In this document: positions 23,439-33,537 of the stretch, in pieces
How the letters are laid out: each line of letters opens with the position of its first letter
Numbering within the stretch: position 1 is the stretch's first letter
Source: Acidobacteriota bacterium
Lineage (GTDB): Bacteria; Actinomycetota; Actinomycetes; Actinomycetales; Microbacteriaceae
DNA length: 36,621 nucleotides
Reading direction: 5' to 3'
Assembly (NCBI GenBank): GCA_019351995.1
Contig: JABBOD010000030.1
Span: forward strand, 1-36,621
Translations under genes and position numbers: made by a program
Notes under the pieces: generated by a model
Told to the model about the DNA's origin: nothing
The model's database searches: none
Seen by the model: only the letters and a program-made list of their open reading frames with translations

Positions 23439-24596
23439 ATGAGTGCGCACACTGCGCCGGTACTCAACGACAACAGTCTCGGAATGACGATGGCCTCCTC
23501 TCGAAACGCAGATATCTCGAACGTCGTCCACGTGGGCGGATCTCTGACCCGTCTCCTCGTGGACTTTCCCACCGATGACGCCGACGAGCCCGTGCCGGGA
23601 CCTCGGCTTCGGGCGGTCACCCGCACGCTGGAAGGTGCCGGTTCTCCGGACACCGACATCGCGACGATGGCCGCGATCTTCGAGGAACACAGCGCCGACC
23701 GAGACCGGACTCCGCGATTCGTCGTGATCCACGACGGCGAGGTTCTTCTCGACGAGATGCTTCCCGGCGTGGAGTTGACCGCGAATGAAGCATCCTTCGA
23801 CCCGCTGCCGGCGCTGGTCCCGCTGCTCATGCAGAGGCAGTTGCACGTTCCCTACCTCGTTCTGGAGGCGGGCGCGGAAGGCGGTCGGATTCGCACATAC
23901 TTCACCGGGAGCCTGGACGCCGACTCCGAGCGGAGCATCGAGGGCGAGACCGAATACATTCACAACGCGGCCAGCGGTGGTCTCGACCACATCGGCCATG
24001 CGCACCACACCGAAGAGATCTGGAAGCGCAACGAGACAGAACTCGCAGACGTCGTCAATCGGCTCGTCGAGCGAGGCGACGTGGGGCTGCTGGTCGTCAC
24101 CGGGGACCCGCACGTCGTCGAGCTGGTGACGACCGCGCTGTCGTCTCGCGCGCGGGCGATCCTCGCGTCGCTCGCGTCCGACACGATCGCCGCGGGAGCA
24201 TCAGCCGATGGACTGAACGCGTTCCTGGCCGAGCAGCTGCACCGGGTCGCTCAGGACCACCAGGCGGAGGCGATCGCCCGTGCCGCCGCGAAGTCCGGCT
24301 CAGCGGCAGCAGACACCGTCGGGCGGATCCAGGCGATCGTGGATGCCCTGCAACAGGCCGCGGTGGACACCCTGCTCCTCGATCTGGATGCGCTCGAGTC
24401 GCAGTCTCTCGTGTCGCTCGCCGGTGAACCCTGGGTGGCGGTTCCCGGCGCCGGTACCTTCGGCGCCGAGATCCTCGGGATCGGGTCGGCCGCGGAAGCG
24501 CTGTCGCGCGCCGCGGTCGCAACCGGAGCTGAGGTGGTCTTCGTCGATCACGGGACGCTTCCCGGAGGATCGAGTGCGGCGATCGTTCACCGCTGA
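23439..24596 (+). CDS. Rv2629/Vms1-like (baeRF family) ribosome-associated protein
   Basis: This 385-residue protein resembles mycobacterial Rv2629, a release-factor-like (baeRF/Vms1/Ankzf1) protein of the group that includes the hibernation factor Balon. Features are an N-terminal alpha/beta region, the central GGLDHIGHAHHTEEIWKRNETELADVVNRLVERGDVGLLVVTGDPHVVELV, which matches the family's eRF1-like domain 2, and a C-terminal domain ending AEVVFVDHGTLPGGSSAAIVHR. Such proteins bind the ribosomal A site in stress or starvation. Assignment is by remembered pattern. ATG 23439 has no good Shine-Dalgarno site; ATG 23484 is an alternative. It converges with the heliorhodopsin gene. Confidence 0.75.
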   Translation: MSAHTAPVLNDNSLGMTMASSRNADISNVVHVGGSLTRLLVDFPTDDADEPVPGPRLRAVTRTLEGAGSPDTDIATMAAIFEEHSADRDRTPRFVVIHDGEVLLDEMLPGVELTANEASFDPLPALVPLLMQRQLHVPYLVLEAGAEGGRIRTYFTGSLDADSERSIEGETEYIHNAASGGLDHIGHAHHTEEIWKRNETELADVVNRLVERGDVGLLVVTGDPHVVELVTTALSSRARAILASLASDTIAAGASADGLNAFLAEQLHRVAQDHQAEAIARAAAKSGSAAADTVGRIQAIVDALQQAAVDTLLLDLDALESQSLVSLAGEPWVAVPGAGTFGAEILGIGSAAEALSRAAVATGAEVVFVDHGTLPGGSSAAIVHR

Positions 24597-24621
24597 CTTC
24601 GGCTGCTCTGCCGCAAACGCC

Positions 24622-25422
24622 TCAGCTCGCCAGCGCCGGGATGATCGCGCCGGAGAACACCTGCCAGGCCAGCGCCGTCTTGGCGACCAGGCTGAGTGTG
24701 ATGTAGACGCGTTCGCCGAAGAGGTAGTCGCGCCACGGTCCGATCTGACGGTACTGCAGAGCCTGGTTGATGGCGAAGGTGTTGAAGAACACGAACAGCG
24801 AGATGATGATGCCGTACACGAAAGCCGGCGGCTGAACAGTGCCCGTGGAGCCCGGTGAGAGGAAGTAGATCAGGATCACGATCCACGGCACCGCACCCAC
24901 CATTGAGCCCATGATGAACGGGAGGAAGCCGCCGCTGCCGGGCGTCTCATACTTCTCCTGGAGCGCTCCGAACCCGATCATCGCGGCGTTGGCGGCAAAG
25001 ATCGCGAACAGTGCAGCGACGTCTGTGATGCCGGTGGTCTGGGCGATCAACCAGATCATGATCGACGAGCTCAGGGAGTACTCCACCCAGCGGAAGTAGT
25101 TGTGATTCTGTCGCAGGCCCGAGGAATAACGGCCGAAGAAGACGGGCAGTGCGATGAGGAAGTGGAACAGCGCCGAGAGGGCGAGGAACGCCACGACCCC
25201 GGCACCCACATTGACCGCGAACAGCTGAACCCGCTCGGGCGGGATCGGGACGCCGGGGGCGCCAGCCAGGTAGTCGGCGGTCACGCCGAAGGTCACCTGG
25301 GTGTTGAGCCTGAGGAGGATGACCGCGAAGATGGCGGCCTGGGCGAGATGCAGGGAACACGCGACGAGGTTGTATGGGCGAAGGCGCAGGATGCGCTCCT
25401 CCGCGGTGCGAGTGCGAGCCAT
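24622..25422 (-). CDS. Heliorhodopsin
   Basis: This 266-residue protein has seven membrane segments and the heliorhodopsin signatures: RWVEYSLSSSIMIWLIAQ in TM3, with Glu114 as the retinal counter-ion, and SLVAKTALAWQVFSG in TM7, with Lys248 as the retinal Schiff-base lysine. His25 and His87 occupy the conserved histidine positions. FNTFAINQALQYRQIGPWRDYLFGERVY before TM7 is also characteristic. Heliorhodopsins are inverted-topology photoreceptors with a slow photocycle and no ion pumping in most cases; several roles have been proposed. ATG 25422 has AAGG 7 nt upstream; ATG 25437 is the alternative. No retinal-synthesis gene is in the window. Confidence 0.95.
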   Translation of the reverse strand: MARTRTAEERILRLRPYNLVACSLHLAQAAIFAVILLRLNTQVTFGVTADYLAGAPGVPIPPERVQLFAVNVGAGVVAFLALSALFHFLIALPVFFGRYSSGLRQNHNYFRWVEYSLSSSIMIWLIAQTTGITDVAALFAIFAANAAMIGFGALQEKYETPGSGGFLPFIMGSMVGAVPWIVILIYFLSPGSTGTVQPPAFVYGIIISLFVFFNTFAINQALQYRQIGPWRDYLFGERVYITLSLVAKTALAWQVFSGAIIPALAS

Positions 25423-25494
25423 GTCGTGCCTTTCCATCCGGTGGCGTGGTGGTCGTTCAAGACTGCGGAAGGTCGTCTGTGGCTCTTCATCATC

Positions 25495-25508
25495 GACTCT
25501 AGAGAGTC
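25495..25508. promoter_or_regulatory. Palindrome upstream of the heliorhodopsin gene
   Basis: GACTCT-AG-AGAGTC is a 6-2-6 inverted repeat about 73 bp upstream of the heliorhodopsin start. Two direct copies of GGGATTCTC lie close by (25514-25522, 25537-25545). It is a plausible repressor site, perhaps for the now broken TetR gene next to it. Confidence 0.4.
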
Positions 25509-25533
25509 TTCAGGGGATTCTCTCGGGAAGCCT

Positions 25534-25965
25534 CTAGGGATTCTCGAAACTCCCGGGACCATCGAGTTCGAGCACCCGGAGCGCCAACGCGGTCACCTCG
25601 GCGTGAAGGGAGTCGGGCTCGGAGTCGATGGCCTGAAGGACGGCGATGTTGATGGCACCCAGGGCCGCCCAGCCGGTCAGAGCCGAACCGCGGTCGGCGT
25701 CGGGGCTCAGTCGCCAGACGGCCGCCTGCCGGCCCTGGATGATCCGTTGTCCGAAGAGGGGATGCCGCACGAACGCGGGGTCGAGAAAGATCAACCCGAA
25801 GGTGTCGCGGTGATCGATGACGAATCGAACGTAGTGATCCACAACGGCTGCTCGACCCAGCGGCATCGGCAGGAGGCGCGGCAAACCCCCGTCTCGGGGG
25901 CTCGAGGAGCTCCGACAGCAGCCGGTCTTTCGGGAGGAAGTGGGGAGGCCACGGCGGTTTCGCGA
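25534..25965 (-). pseudogene. Broken TetR-family regulator
   Basis: On the minus strand, 25866-25534 reads PLGRAAVVDHYVRFVIDHRDTFGLIFLDPAFVRHPLFGQR and ends LRVLELDGPGSFENP, a TetR C-terminal ligand domain of about 110 residues. Upstream, in a different frame, HFLPKDRLLSELLE resembles the end of a TetR DNA-binding domain (HFxxKDxLL). This implies a frameshift near 25885. The rest of the N-terminal helix-turn-helix is missing. The intact part has no Shine-Dalgarno site before its first ATG. It precedes the heliorhodopsin gene on the same strand and may once have controlled it. Confidence 0.65.
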
Positions 25966-26152
25966 GCAGGTTCCGGGGCTGCTCATCCTCGTGACGCTCA
26001 TCGCGGGAGCCGCCGTCGGGTACCTCGTCTCGGCATTCGTGCCGGCACTCGTTCCCGTCGTTCTGCTCGGGCCGGTCGCGGCGGTGGTCTGCGTGGCGCT
26101 GGTGATCCAGTGGGAGGACGAGCGGATCATGGTCGAGCCGGCGAGGAGCTGA
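25940..26152 (+). CDS. Small two-TM membrane protein or 3' remnant
   Basis: A 70-residue frame from GTG 25940 encodes two hydrophobic helices (VPGLLILVTLIAGAAVGYLVSAFV and LVPVVLLGPVAAVVCVALVIQW) and a charged tail EDERIMVEPARS. I do not recognise the family. The GGGAGG upstream is only 2 nt from the GTG, so the start is doubtful. The 5' part overlaps the TetR remnant on the other strand, so it may be the surviving end of a longer membrane protein joined there by a deletion. Confidence 0.4.
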   Translation: MGRPRRFREQVPGLLILVTLIAGAAVGYLVSAFVPALVPVVLLGPVAAVVCVALVIQWEDERIMVEPARS

Positions 26153-26175
26153 GGCGCGGGCACTAGCATTCAGGC

Positions 26176-26937
26176 GTGCCAGGTCGCATCCAGTCGGTTG
26201 AGCGAGCAGCGGCGATCCTCAACCTCCTCGCCTCGGGGAACCGACGTTTCGGGGTCGTCGAGCTGTCGAGATTCCTCGACCTGCCGAAGGGTACAGTGCA
26301 CGGGATCCTCGCGACTCTGCAGCACATCGGTTTCGTCGAGCAGGATCGAGTCACGGGTAAGTACCAGCTTGGCGCGTCGCTACTCCATTTGGGGAACAGC
26401 TACCTGGATGTGAATGAGCTCAGGACGCGGGCGATCAACTGGGCGGATTCGCTGGCCTCTCGCAGTCGGGAAGCGGTGCAGATCGGCACGCAACACGACG
26501 GAAAGGTGCTGATCGTGCACCACGTTTTTCGGCCAGACGACAGTGCGCAGTCACTTCAGGTCGGGGTCCTGCTCCCGTCTCATGCGACGGCACTCGGCAA
26601 GGTGCTGCTCGCCAACGATCCCAGCAGGGACCCCGCTGAGGAGGACTGGGCGCTCGTGACCGGGCTCACGATCACCGATCCGAGTCGGTTGGAAATCGAG
26701 CTCGCGCAGGTGCTCGTCGCCGGCTGGGCGCAGGAGATCGGCGAGGCCGTAGATGGCGAGGCGGCGATCGCGGCGCCCATTCGCGACGACCGCAATCTGG
26801 TGGTCGGAGCGATCGGCATCCGGGGCGCCATTGAGCGGTTCTCCTACGATCGGCAGCATGTCAGACCCGAGCTCGTCGCGCTTGTTCAGGATGCCGCCCG
26901 TGCGGTCTCCCGGGATCTCGGTGCGCATCGCGGGTGA
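26176..26937 (+). CDS. IclR-family transcriptional regulator (GylR-like)
   Basis: This 253-residue protein has the IclR winged helix (SVERAAAILNLLASGNRRFGVVELSRFLDLPKGTVHGILATLQHIGFVEQD, residues 6-57) and a C-terminal effector domain with the family's LLPSHATALGKVLLA and VDGEAAIAAPIRDDRNLVVGAIGIRG stretches. It lies directly before glpK, like the Streptomyces glycerol regulator GylR, so glycerol or glycerol-3-phosphate sensing is likely. A 17-bp palindrome in the intergenic gap is its probable operator. The GTG at 26176 follows a TAGCAT -10-like box (26164-26169) by 6 nt, so the transcript may be leaderless; the -35 is weak. Confidence 0.88.
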   Translation: MPGRIQSVERAAAILNLLASGNRRFGVVELSRFLDLPKGTVHGILATLQHIGFVEQDRVTGKYQLGASLLHLGNSYLDVNELRTRAINWADSLASRSREAVQIGTQHDGKVLIVHHVFRPDDSAQSLQVGVLLPSHATALGKVLLANDPSRDPAEEDWALVTGLTITDPSRLEIELAQVLVAGWAQEIGEAVDGEAAIAAPIRDDRNLVVGAIGIRGAIERFSYDRQHVRPELVALVQDAARAVSRDLGAHRG

Positions 26938-26949
26938 CACGCGGGGTGT

Positions 26950-27005
26950 TTGACACTCACCTCTCAGACGGGTAGACATAATCCCGAAGTTCGACAATGT
27001 CGAAC
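26950..27005 (+). promoter_or_regulatory. glpK promoter with IclR-type operator palindrome
   Basis: TTGACA (26950-26955) and TAGACA (26973-26978), 17 bp apart, form a promoter. Just beyond the expected transcription start is a perfect 17-bp palindrome, GTTCGACA-A-TGTCGAAC (26989-27005). IclR/GylR operators are palindromes of this size, so repression of glpK by the adjacent IclR protein is likely. Confidence 0.65.
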
Positions 27006-27056
27006 AGCACGGCGCGAACTGACCGCCCTGCGCGGTATCTCAAGGAAGAGGATGAC

Positions 27057-28577
27057 GTGACCACCATGAGCTACATCGCGGCGATCGACCAGGGGACCAC
27101 CTCGACTCGGTGCATCGTGTTCGATGTCAACGGCAGCATCGTGAGCGTCGCCCAGAAAGAGCACGAACAGTTTTTCCCCCACCCGGGCCTGGTCGAGCAC
27201 GATGCGTTAGAGATCTGGGCCAACGTGCAGGAGGTCGTGCAGGGGGCTCTCGATGAGGCCGCTCTGACGACCGCCGACATCGCGGCCATCGGTATTACGA
27301 ACCAACGCGAGACCACCGTGGTTTGGGACAAGGCGACCGGTCGACCCGTTTACAACGCCATCGTGTGGCAGGACACCCGCACCGACTCACTTGTCAAACA
27401 GCTCGGCGAGATGGTCGGACCGGAGCGGTTCCGTGAACGAACGGGGCTCCCGCTCGCCACCTACTTCGCCGGCCCCAAACTCCTGTGGCTTCTTGACAAC
27501 GTCGACGGGCTGCGGGAGCGAGCTGAGAGTGGAGAGGTGCTCTTCGGCACGATCGACACCTGGTTGATCTGGAATCTTACCGGGGGGGTGCAAGGCGGAA
27601 GGCACGTGACCGATGTCACCAATGCGAGCCGAACGATGTTGATGAACCTCGAGTCGCTCGACTGGGACGAGACGATCCTGACCCGGATGAACATCCCAGC
27701 TGCGGTCCTGCCGGTGATCGTTTCGTCGTCAGAGGTCTATGGATTGTGCGCGGGGTTCCTCGAGGGTGTGCCGGTCGCGGGTGCGCTCGGCGACCAGCAT
27801 GCTGCCCTGTTCGGACAGACCGCGTTCAACACCGGCGACATCAAGAGCACCTATGGAACCGGCAGTTTCCTCCTGCTGAATACCGGGAGCAAGCCAGTCC
27901 AGTCACGGCACGGGTTGATCACCACCGTCGCATACAAGATCGGGGATGCGCCGGCGGTCTACGCGCTTGAGGGCTCGATCGCCGTCACCGGAGCGCTCGT
28001 TCAGTGGTTCAGGGATCGCATGGGCATCATCTCGAAGGCGAGCGAGATCGAGACGCTTGCGGCGTCCGTCGACGACAACGGGGGCTGTTATTTCGTCCCG
28101 GCCTTCTCGGGACTCTTCGCCCCGTACTGGCGCAGTGACGCGCGGGGCGTGATCGCCGGCCTCACCGGGTACATCACCAAGGCGCACATCGCCCGAGCCG
28201 TGCTGGAGGCCTCGGCCTGGCAAACCCGTGAGGTGGTCGACGCCATGCTCGCGGACACCGGGGTCGAGTTGAGCGAACTCAAAGTGGACGGCGGGATGAC
28301 GGCGAACAACCTGCTCATGCAGTTGCTCGCCGACGCTCTCGATGTGACCGTCGTTCGACCGATGGTCGCCGAGACCACCAGCCTTGGCGCAGCGTATGCG
28401 GCGGGACTCGCGGTCGGCTTCTGGCCGGACCTGGACAGCCTGCGTGCCAACTGGCACCGCGCGGCGCAGTGGTCGCCGGCGATCGATGAGGAGCGGCGAG
28501 CCCACGAGTACCACTACTGGAAGAAAGCAGTCCAGCGCACGCTCGGCTGGGTCGAGAACGAGGAATCGACCCGCTGA
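27057..28577 (+). CDS. glpK: Glycerol kinase
   Basis: This 506-residue FGGY-family kinase carries the glycerol kinase hallmarks: [16 protein letters not shown] near the start, [78 protein letters not shown] and [12 protein letters not shown]. It phosphorylates glycerol to glycerol-3-phosphate in the cytoplasm. GTG 27057 has AAGGAAGAGG 5 nt upstream; ATG 27066 is an in-frame alternative, and the ATG at 26997 overlaps the operator. The length fits the family. No GlpF or GlpD gene is adjacent. Glycerol released from sulfoquinovosyl glycerol could be one supply, by inference only. Confidence 0.95.
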   Translation: MTTMSYIAAIDQGTTSTRCIVFDVNGSIVSVAQKEHEQFFPHPGLVEHDALEIWANVQEVVQGALDEAALTTADIAAIGITNQRETTVVWDKATGRPVYNAIVWQDTRTDSLVKQLGEMVGPERFRERTGLPLATYFAGPKLLWLLDNVDGLRERAESGEVLFGTIDTWLIWNLTGGVQGGRHVTDVTNASRTMLMNLESLDWDETILTRMNIPAAVLPVIVSSSEVYGLCAGFLEGVPVAGALGDQHAALFGQTAFNTGDIKSTYGTGSFLLLNTGSKPVQSRHGLITTVAYKIGDAPAVYALEGSIAVTGALVQWFRDRMGIISKASEIETLAASVDDNGGCYFVPAFSGLFAPYWRSDARGVIAGLTGYITKAHIARAVLEASAWQTREVVDAMLADTGVELSELKVDGGMTANNLLMQLLADALDVTVVRPMVAETTSLGAAYAAGLAVGFWPDLDSLRANWHRAAQWSPAIDEERRAHEYHYWKKAVQRTLGWVENEESTR

Positions 28578-28584
28578 CATCACG

Positions 28585-28613
28585 ACGTCCCGCTCGGTCA
28601 GCCGAGCGGACGT
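28585..28613 (+). terminator. Hairpin terminator after glpK
   Basis: ACGTCCCGCTCGG (28585-28597) pairs with CCGAGCGGACGT (28602-28613), with one bulged C and a TCAG loop. It lies 8 bp after the glpK stop and has no T-tract. Confidence 0.65.
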
Positions 28614-28685
28614 GTCCGGCGCCGACGCCGGAGCCCGGGACAACTCTCCCAATCCATGAAGAATCCAATGAAGGGTCAATCAGAG

Positions 28686-30620
28686 ATGACGACAATCAAG
28701 TCATCCGTCCGGCTATGGGCGGTGCTGGCCATCGCCTTCGGGCTCGTGCTGCTCGGCGGCGGTCTCGCTGCGTGGACGCAGACAGCGGGCGGGACGGTTC
28801 AAGTGCGCGACACGAGTTTCGTCGGCACCGACGGTCACATCATCGCGGCCAAGCTCTATGTGCCGAACGGAGCCAGCAGCAAGAACAAGGTGCCAGCGAT
28901 CCTTGCGGTCCACGGCTACATCAACACCAACGAGACCCAGGATGCCTTCGCGATTGAGCTCTCTCGCCGTGGCTACGCGGTATTGGCGATCGATCAGTAT
29001 GGTCACGGCAATTCGGACCCTGCGGCGTTCTACGCCGGCTACGGCGGACCTGCCGCGTTGGCGTACCTGCGCACCTTCGATTTCGTCGACCTGAACAACA
29101 TCGGCCTCGAAGGCCACTCGATGGGTGGGTGGACCGTGGTCAGCGCGGCCGCTGCCTTCCCCGATGGCTACAAGTCGATGGTGCTCGAGGGCTCCTCGGT
29201 GGGTGGCGGCGTCGCGCCAGACGGCACCACGACCTTCCCGAAGAACGTGAAGGTCGTCTACGGCACGTGGGAACAGTTCTCACAGCTCATGTGGAACGTC
29301 CCCGCCCCCTCGCAGATGCAGTCCGGCAGCAAGCTGGAGAAGTTCTTCGGTACGGACACGCCGGTGAAGGCTGGCACTGTCTACGGAAGCATCGCGGACG
29401 GAACCGCCCGTGAGGTCGTCCGGCCCGTGACGGATCACCCGGGCTTGACCTTCAACCCGGATGCGGTCAACCAGGCGGTCACATGGTTCGCCAAGACGCT
29501 CCAGGGCGGTCACTCCGCGCCCGGACAGGTGTGGTGGCTGAAGGAGCTCGGAACGCTGCTCGCCTTCATCGGCGGCATCCTCTCGATCTTCGCCGTCGGT
29601 GGTCTGCTCCTCCGCGCCCCGTTCTTCGCAACGCTGCGCGTGTCCGCACCGATCGCGGCCGCGACGGGGTCGCGACGCGGATGGTGGATCGGCGCATTGC
29701 TGACGGCCGGCATCCCGGCTCTGACGTTTTACTGGTTCAACGACTTCGGCGCGCAGTACGTGCCGGCGAGCGCGCTGTTCCCGCAGAACCTCTCCTCGGG
29801 GATCATGATCTGGGCACTGTTCAACGGACTGATTGGCCTGGCCATCCTGATCGTCACCCACTTCGTGACGCGTCGCTCGACCAAGAAGCAGGCGCGCGAC
29901 TACGGGTTCACCAACGCGGCGGGCTTCAGCTGGCCCGTGGTCGGCAAGTCCGCGCTCGTCGCATTCGGCAGCGTGGGCTTCGCCTACCTGCTGCTGGTGA
30001 TCTCCGACTGGCTGTTCAAGACCGACTTCCGGATCTACATCCTGCAGTTGCACATCCTCAACGGCATGCACTTCGTGATGTTCCTGGTGTACCTGATCCC
30101 GTTTACGATCTTCTTCCTCATGCTCGGGGCTGGACTGCACAACACCGGGCGATGGATCGGTCGCAAGGGCGGAGTGCGCAGCGAGATGATCGCGGCCGCG
30201 ATCGTGCTGCCCATCGGGATCCTGGTGATGATCCTCGTCGACATGGCACCGTTGGTGGCGGGCGGATCACTCCTCTCTGGCCAGTCCCTCTTGGTGATCG
30301 TCGCTTACCCGTTCGTCCCGGTTTTGGCGATCATCGGGTTGCTGATGACGTACTTCTTCCACAAGACCGGGTTGGTGTACGTCGGGGCATTCGTGTCGGC
30401 ACTCGTCGTCACCTGGAACGTGGTGGGTGGACAGGCCGAACAGTTCGACTTCACGGAGTGGGGAGGAATCCCGCAGTTCGTGCGGGTGATCTTGCCGGTG
30501 ATCGTCGGGCTGGCTTTCATCGTCGGTGCGCTCGTGTGGCGTTCTCGCGCCCGCAAGGCCGGCAACTATTACGAGGTGGATGACGCGGCCGTCGGGGCGT
30601 CGACCGAGTCAAAGTCCTGA
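28686..30620 (+). CDS. Alpha/beta hydrolase fused to a multi-spanning membrane domain
   Basis: This ~644-residue protein starts with one membrane anchor (LWAVLAIAFGLVLLGGGLAAW). An alpha/beta-hydrolase domain follows to about residue 275, with ILAVHGYINTN as oxyanion region, nucleophile elbow GHSMGG (Ser145) and a likely catalytic His251 (TDHPGLTF). About eight to nine membrane helices follow, from residue 288 to 630, with a loop rich in Arg/Lys near 390. The hydrolase domain probably faces the outside. The substrate is unknown; a lipid, ester or peptide is possible. Starts at 28656, 28668 and 28686 are all open; 28686 is chosen because AAGGG lies about 10 nt upstream. A perfect 15-bp hairpin ends the gene. 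Confidence 0.8.
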   Translation: MTTIKSSVRLWAVLAIAFGLVLLGGGLAAWTQTAGGTVQVRDTSFVGTDGHIIAAKLYVPNGASSKNKVPAILAVHGYINTNETQDAFAIELSRRGYAVLAIDQYGHGNSDPAAFYAGYGGPAALAYLRTFDFVDLNNIGLEGHSMGGWTVVSAAAAFPDGYKSMVLEGSSVGGGVAPDGTTTFPKNVKVVYGTWEQFSQLMWNVPAPSQMQSGSKLEKFFGTDTPVKAGTVYGSIADGTAREVVRPVTDHPGLTFNPDAVNQAVTWFAKTLQGGHSAPGQVWWLKELGTLLAFIGGILSIFAVGGLLLRAPFFATLRVSAPIAAATGSRRGWWIGALLTAGIPALTFYWFNDFGAQYVPASALFPQNLSSGIMIWALFNGLIGLAILIVTHFVTRRSTKKQARDYGFTNAAGFSWPVVGKSALVAFGSVGFAYLLLVISDWLFKTDFRIYILQLHILNGMHFVMFLVYLIPFTIFFLMLGAGLHNTGRWIGRKGGVRSEMIAAAIVLPIGILVMILVDMAPLVAGGSLLSGQSLLVIVAYPFVPVLAIIGLLMTYFFHKTGLVYVGAFVSALVVTWNVVGGQAEQFDFTEWGGIPQFVRVILPVIVGLAFIVGALVWRSRARKAGNYYEVDDAAVGASTESKS

Positions 30621-30628
30621 TCTGAGGC

Positions 30629-30668
30629 CGCGGGACGCTCGGCTGGCTCGCCTGCCGAGCGTCCCGCG
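30629..30668 (+). terminator. Hairpin terminator after the hydrolase gene
   Basis: A perfect 15-bp inverted repeat (CGCGGGACGCTCGGC / GCCGAGCGTCCCGCG, 30629-30643 and 30654-30668) with a 10-nt loop starts 8 bp after the stop codon. It has no T-tract. Confidence 0.75.
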
Positions 30669-30758
30669 TACTCTCCGTTTGGCGTGAAAACCCCACATCT
30701 CGTCTCGTCCATGCCTGTCTTTTTTGACTGATTCCAGAAAACGCGAGAGACTTCGAGA

Positions 30759-33459
<2,701 letters not shown>

Positions 33460-33537
33460 ACCGTCGCGGCTCTCGCATGGCCAAGACGTCCAGATCATTT
33501 GTCAACTCACCAGCGGTGCCGGCCATTGGAGTTCGTG

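Noticed and set aside
30721..30740. Fur box upstream of furA (TTTTTGACTGATTCCAGAAAA region)
   Set aside because: Only the outer T/A runs are symmetric; the centre is not palindromic, so it was not called as an operator.
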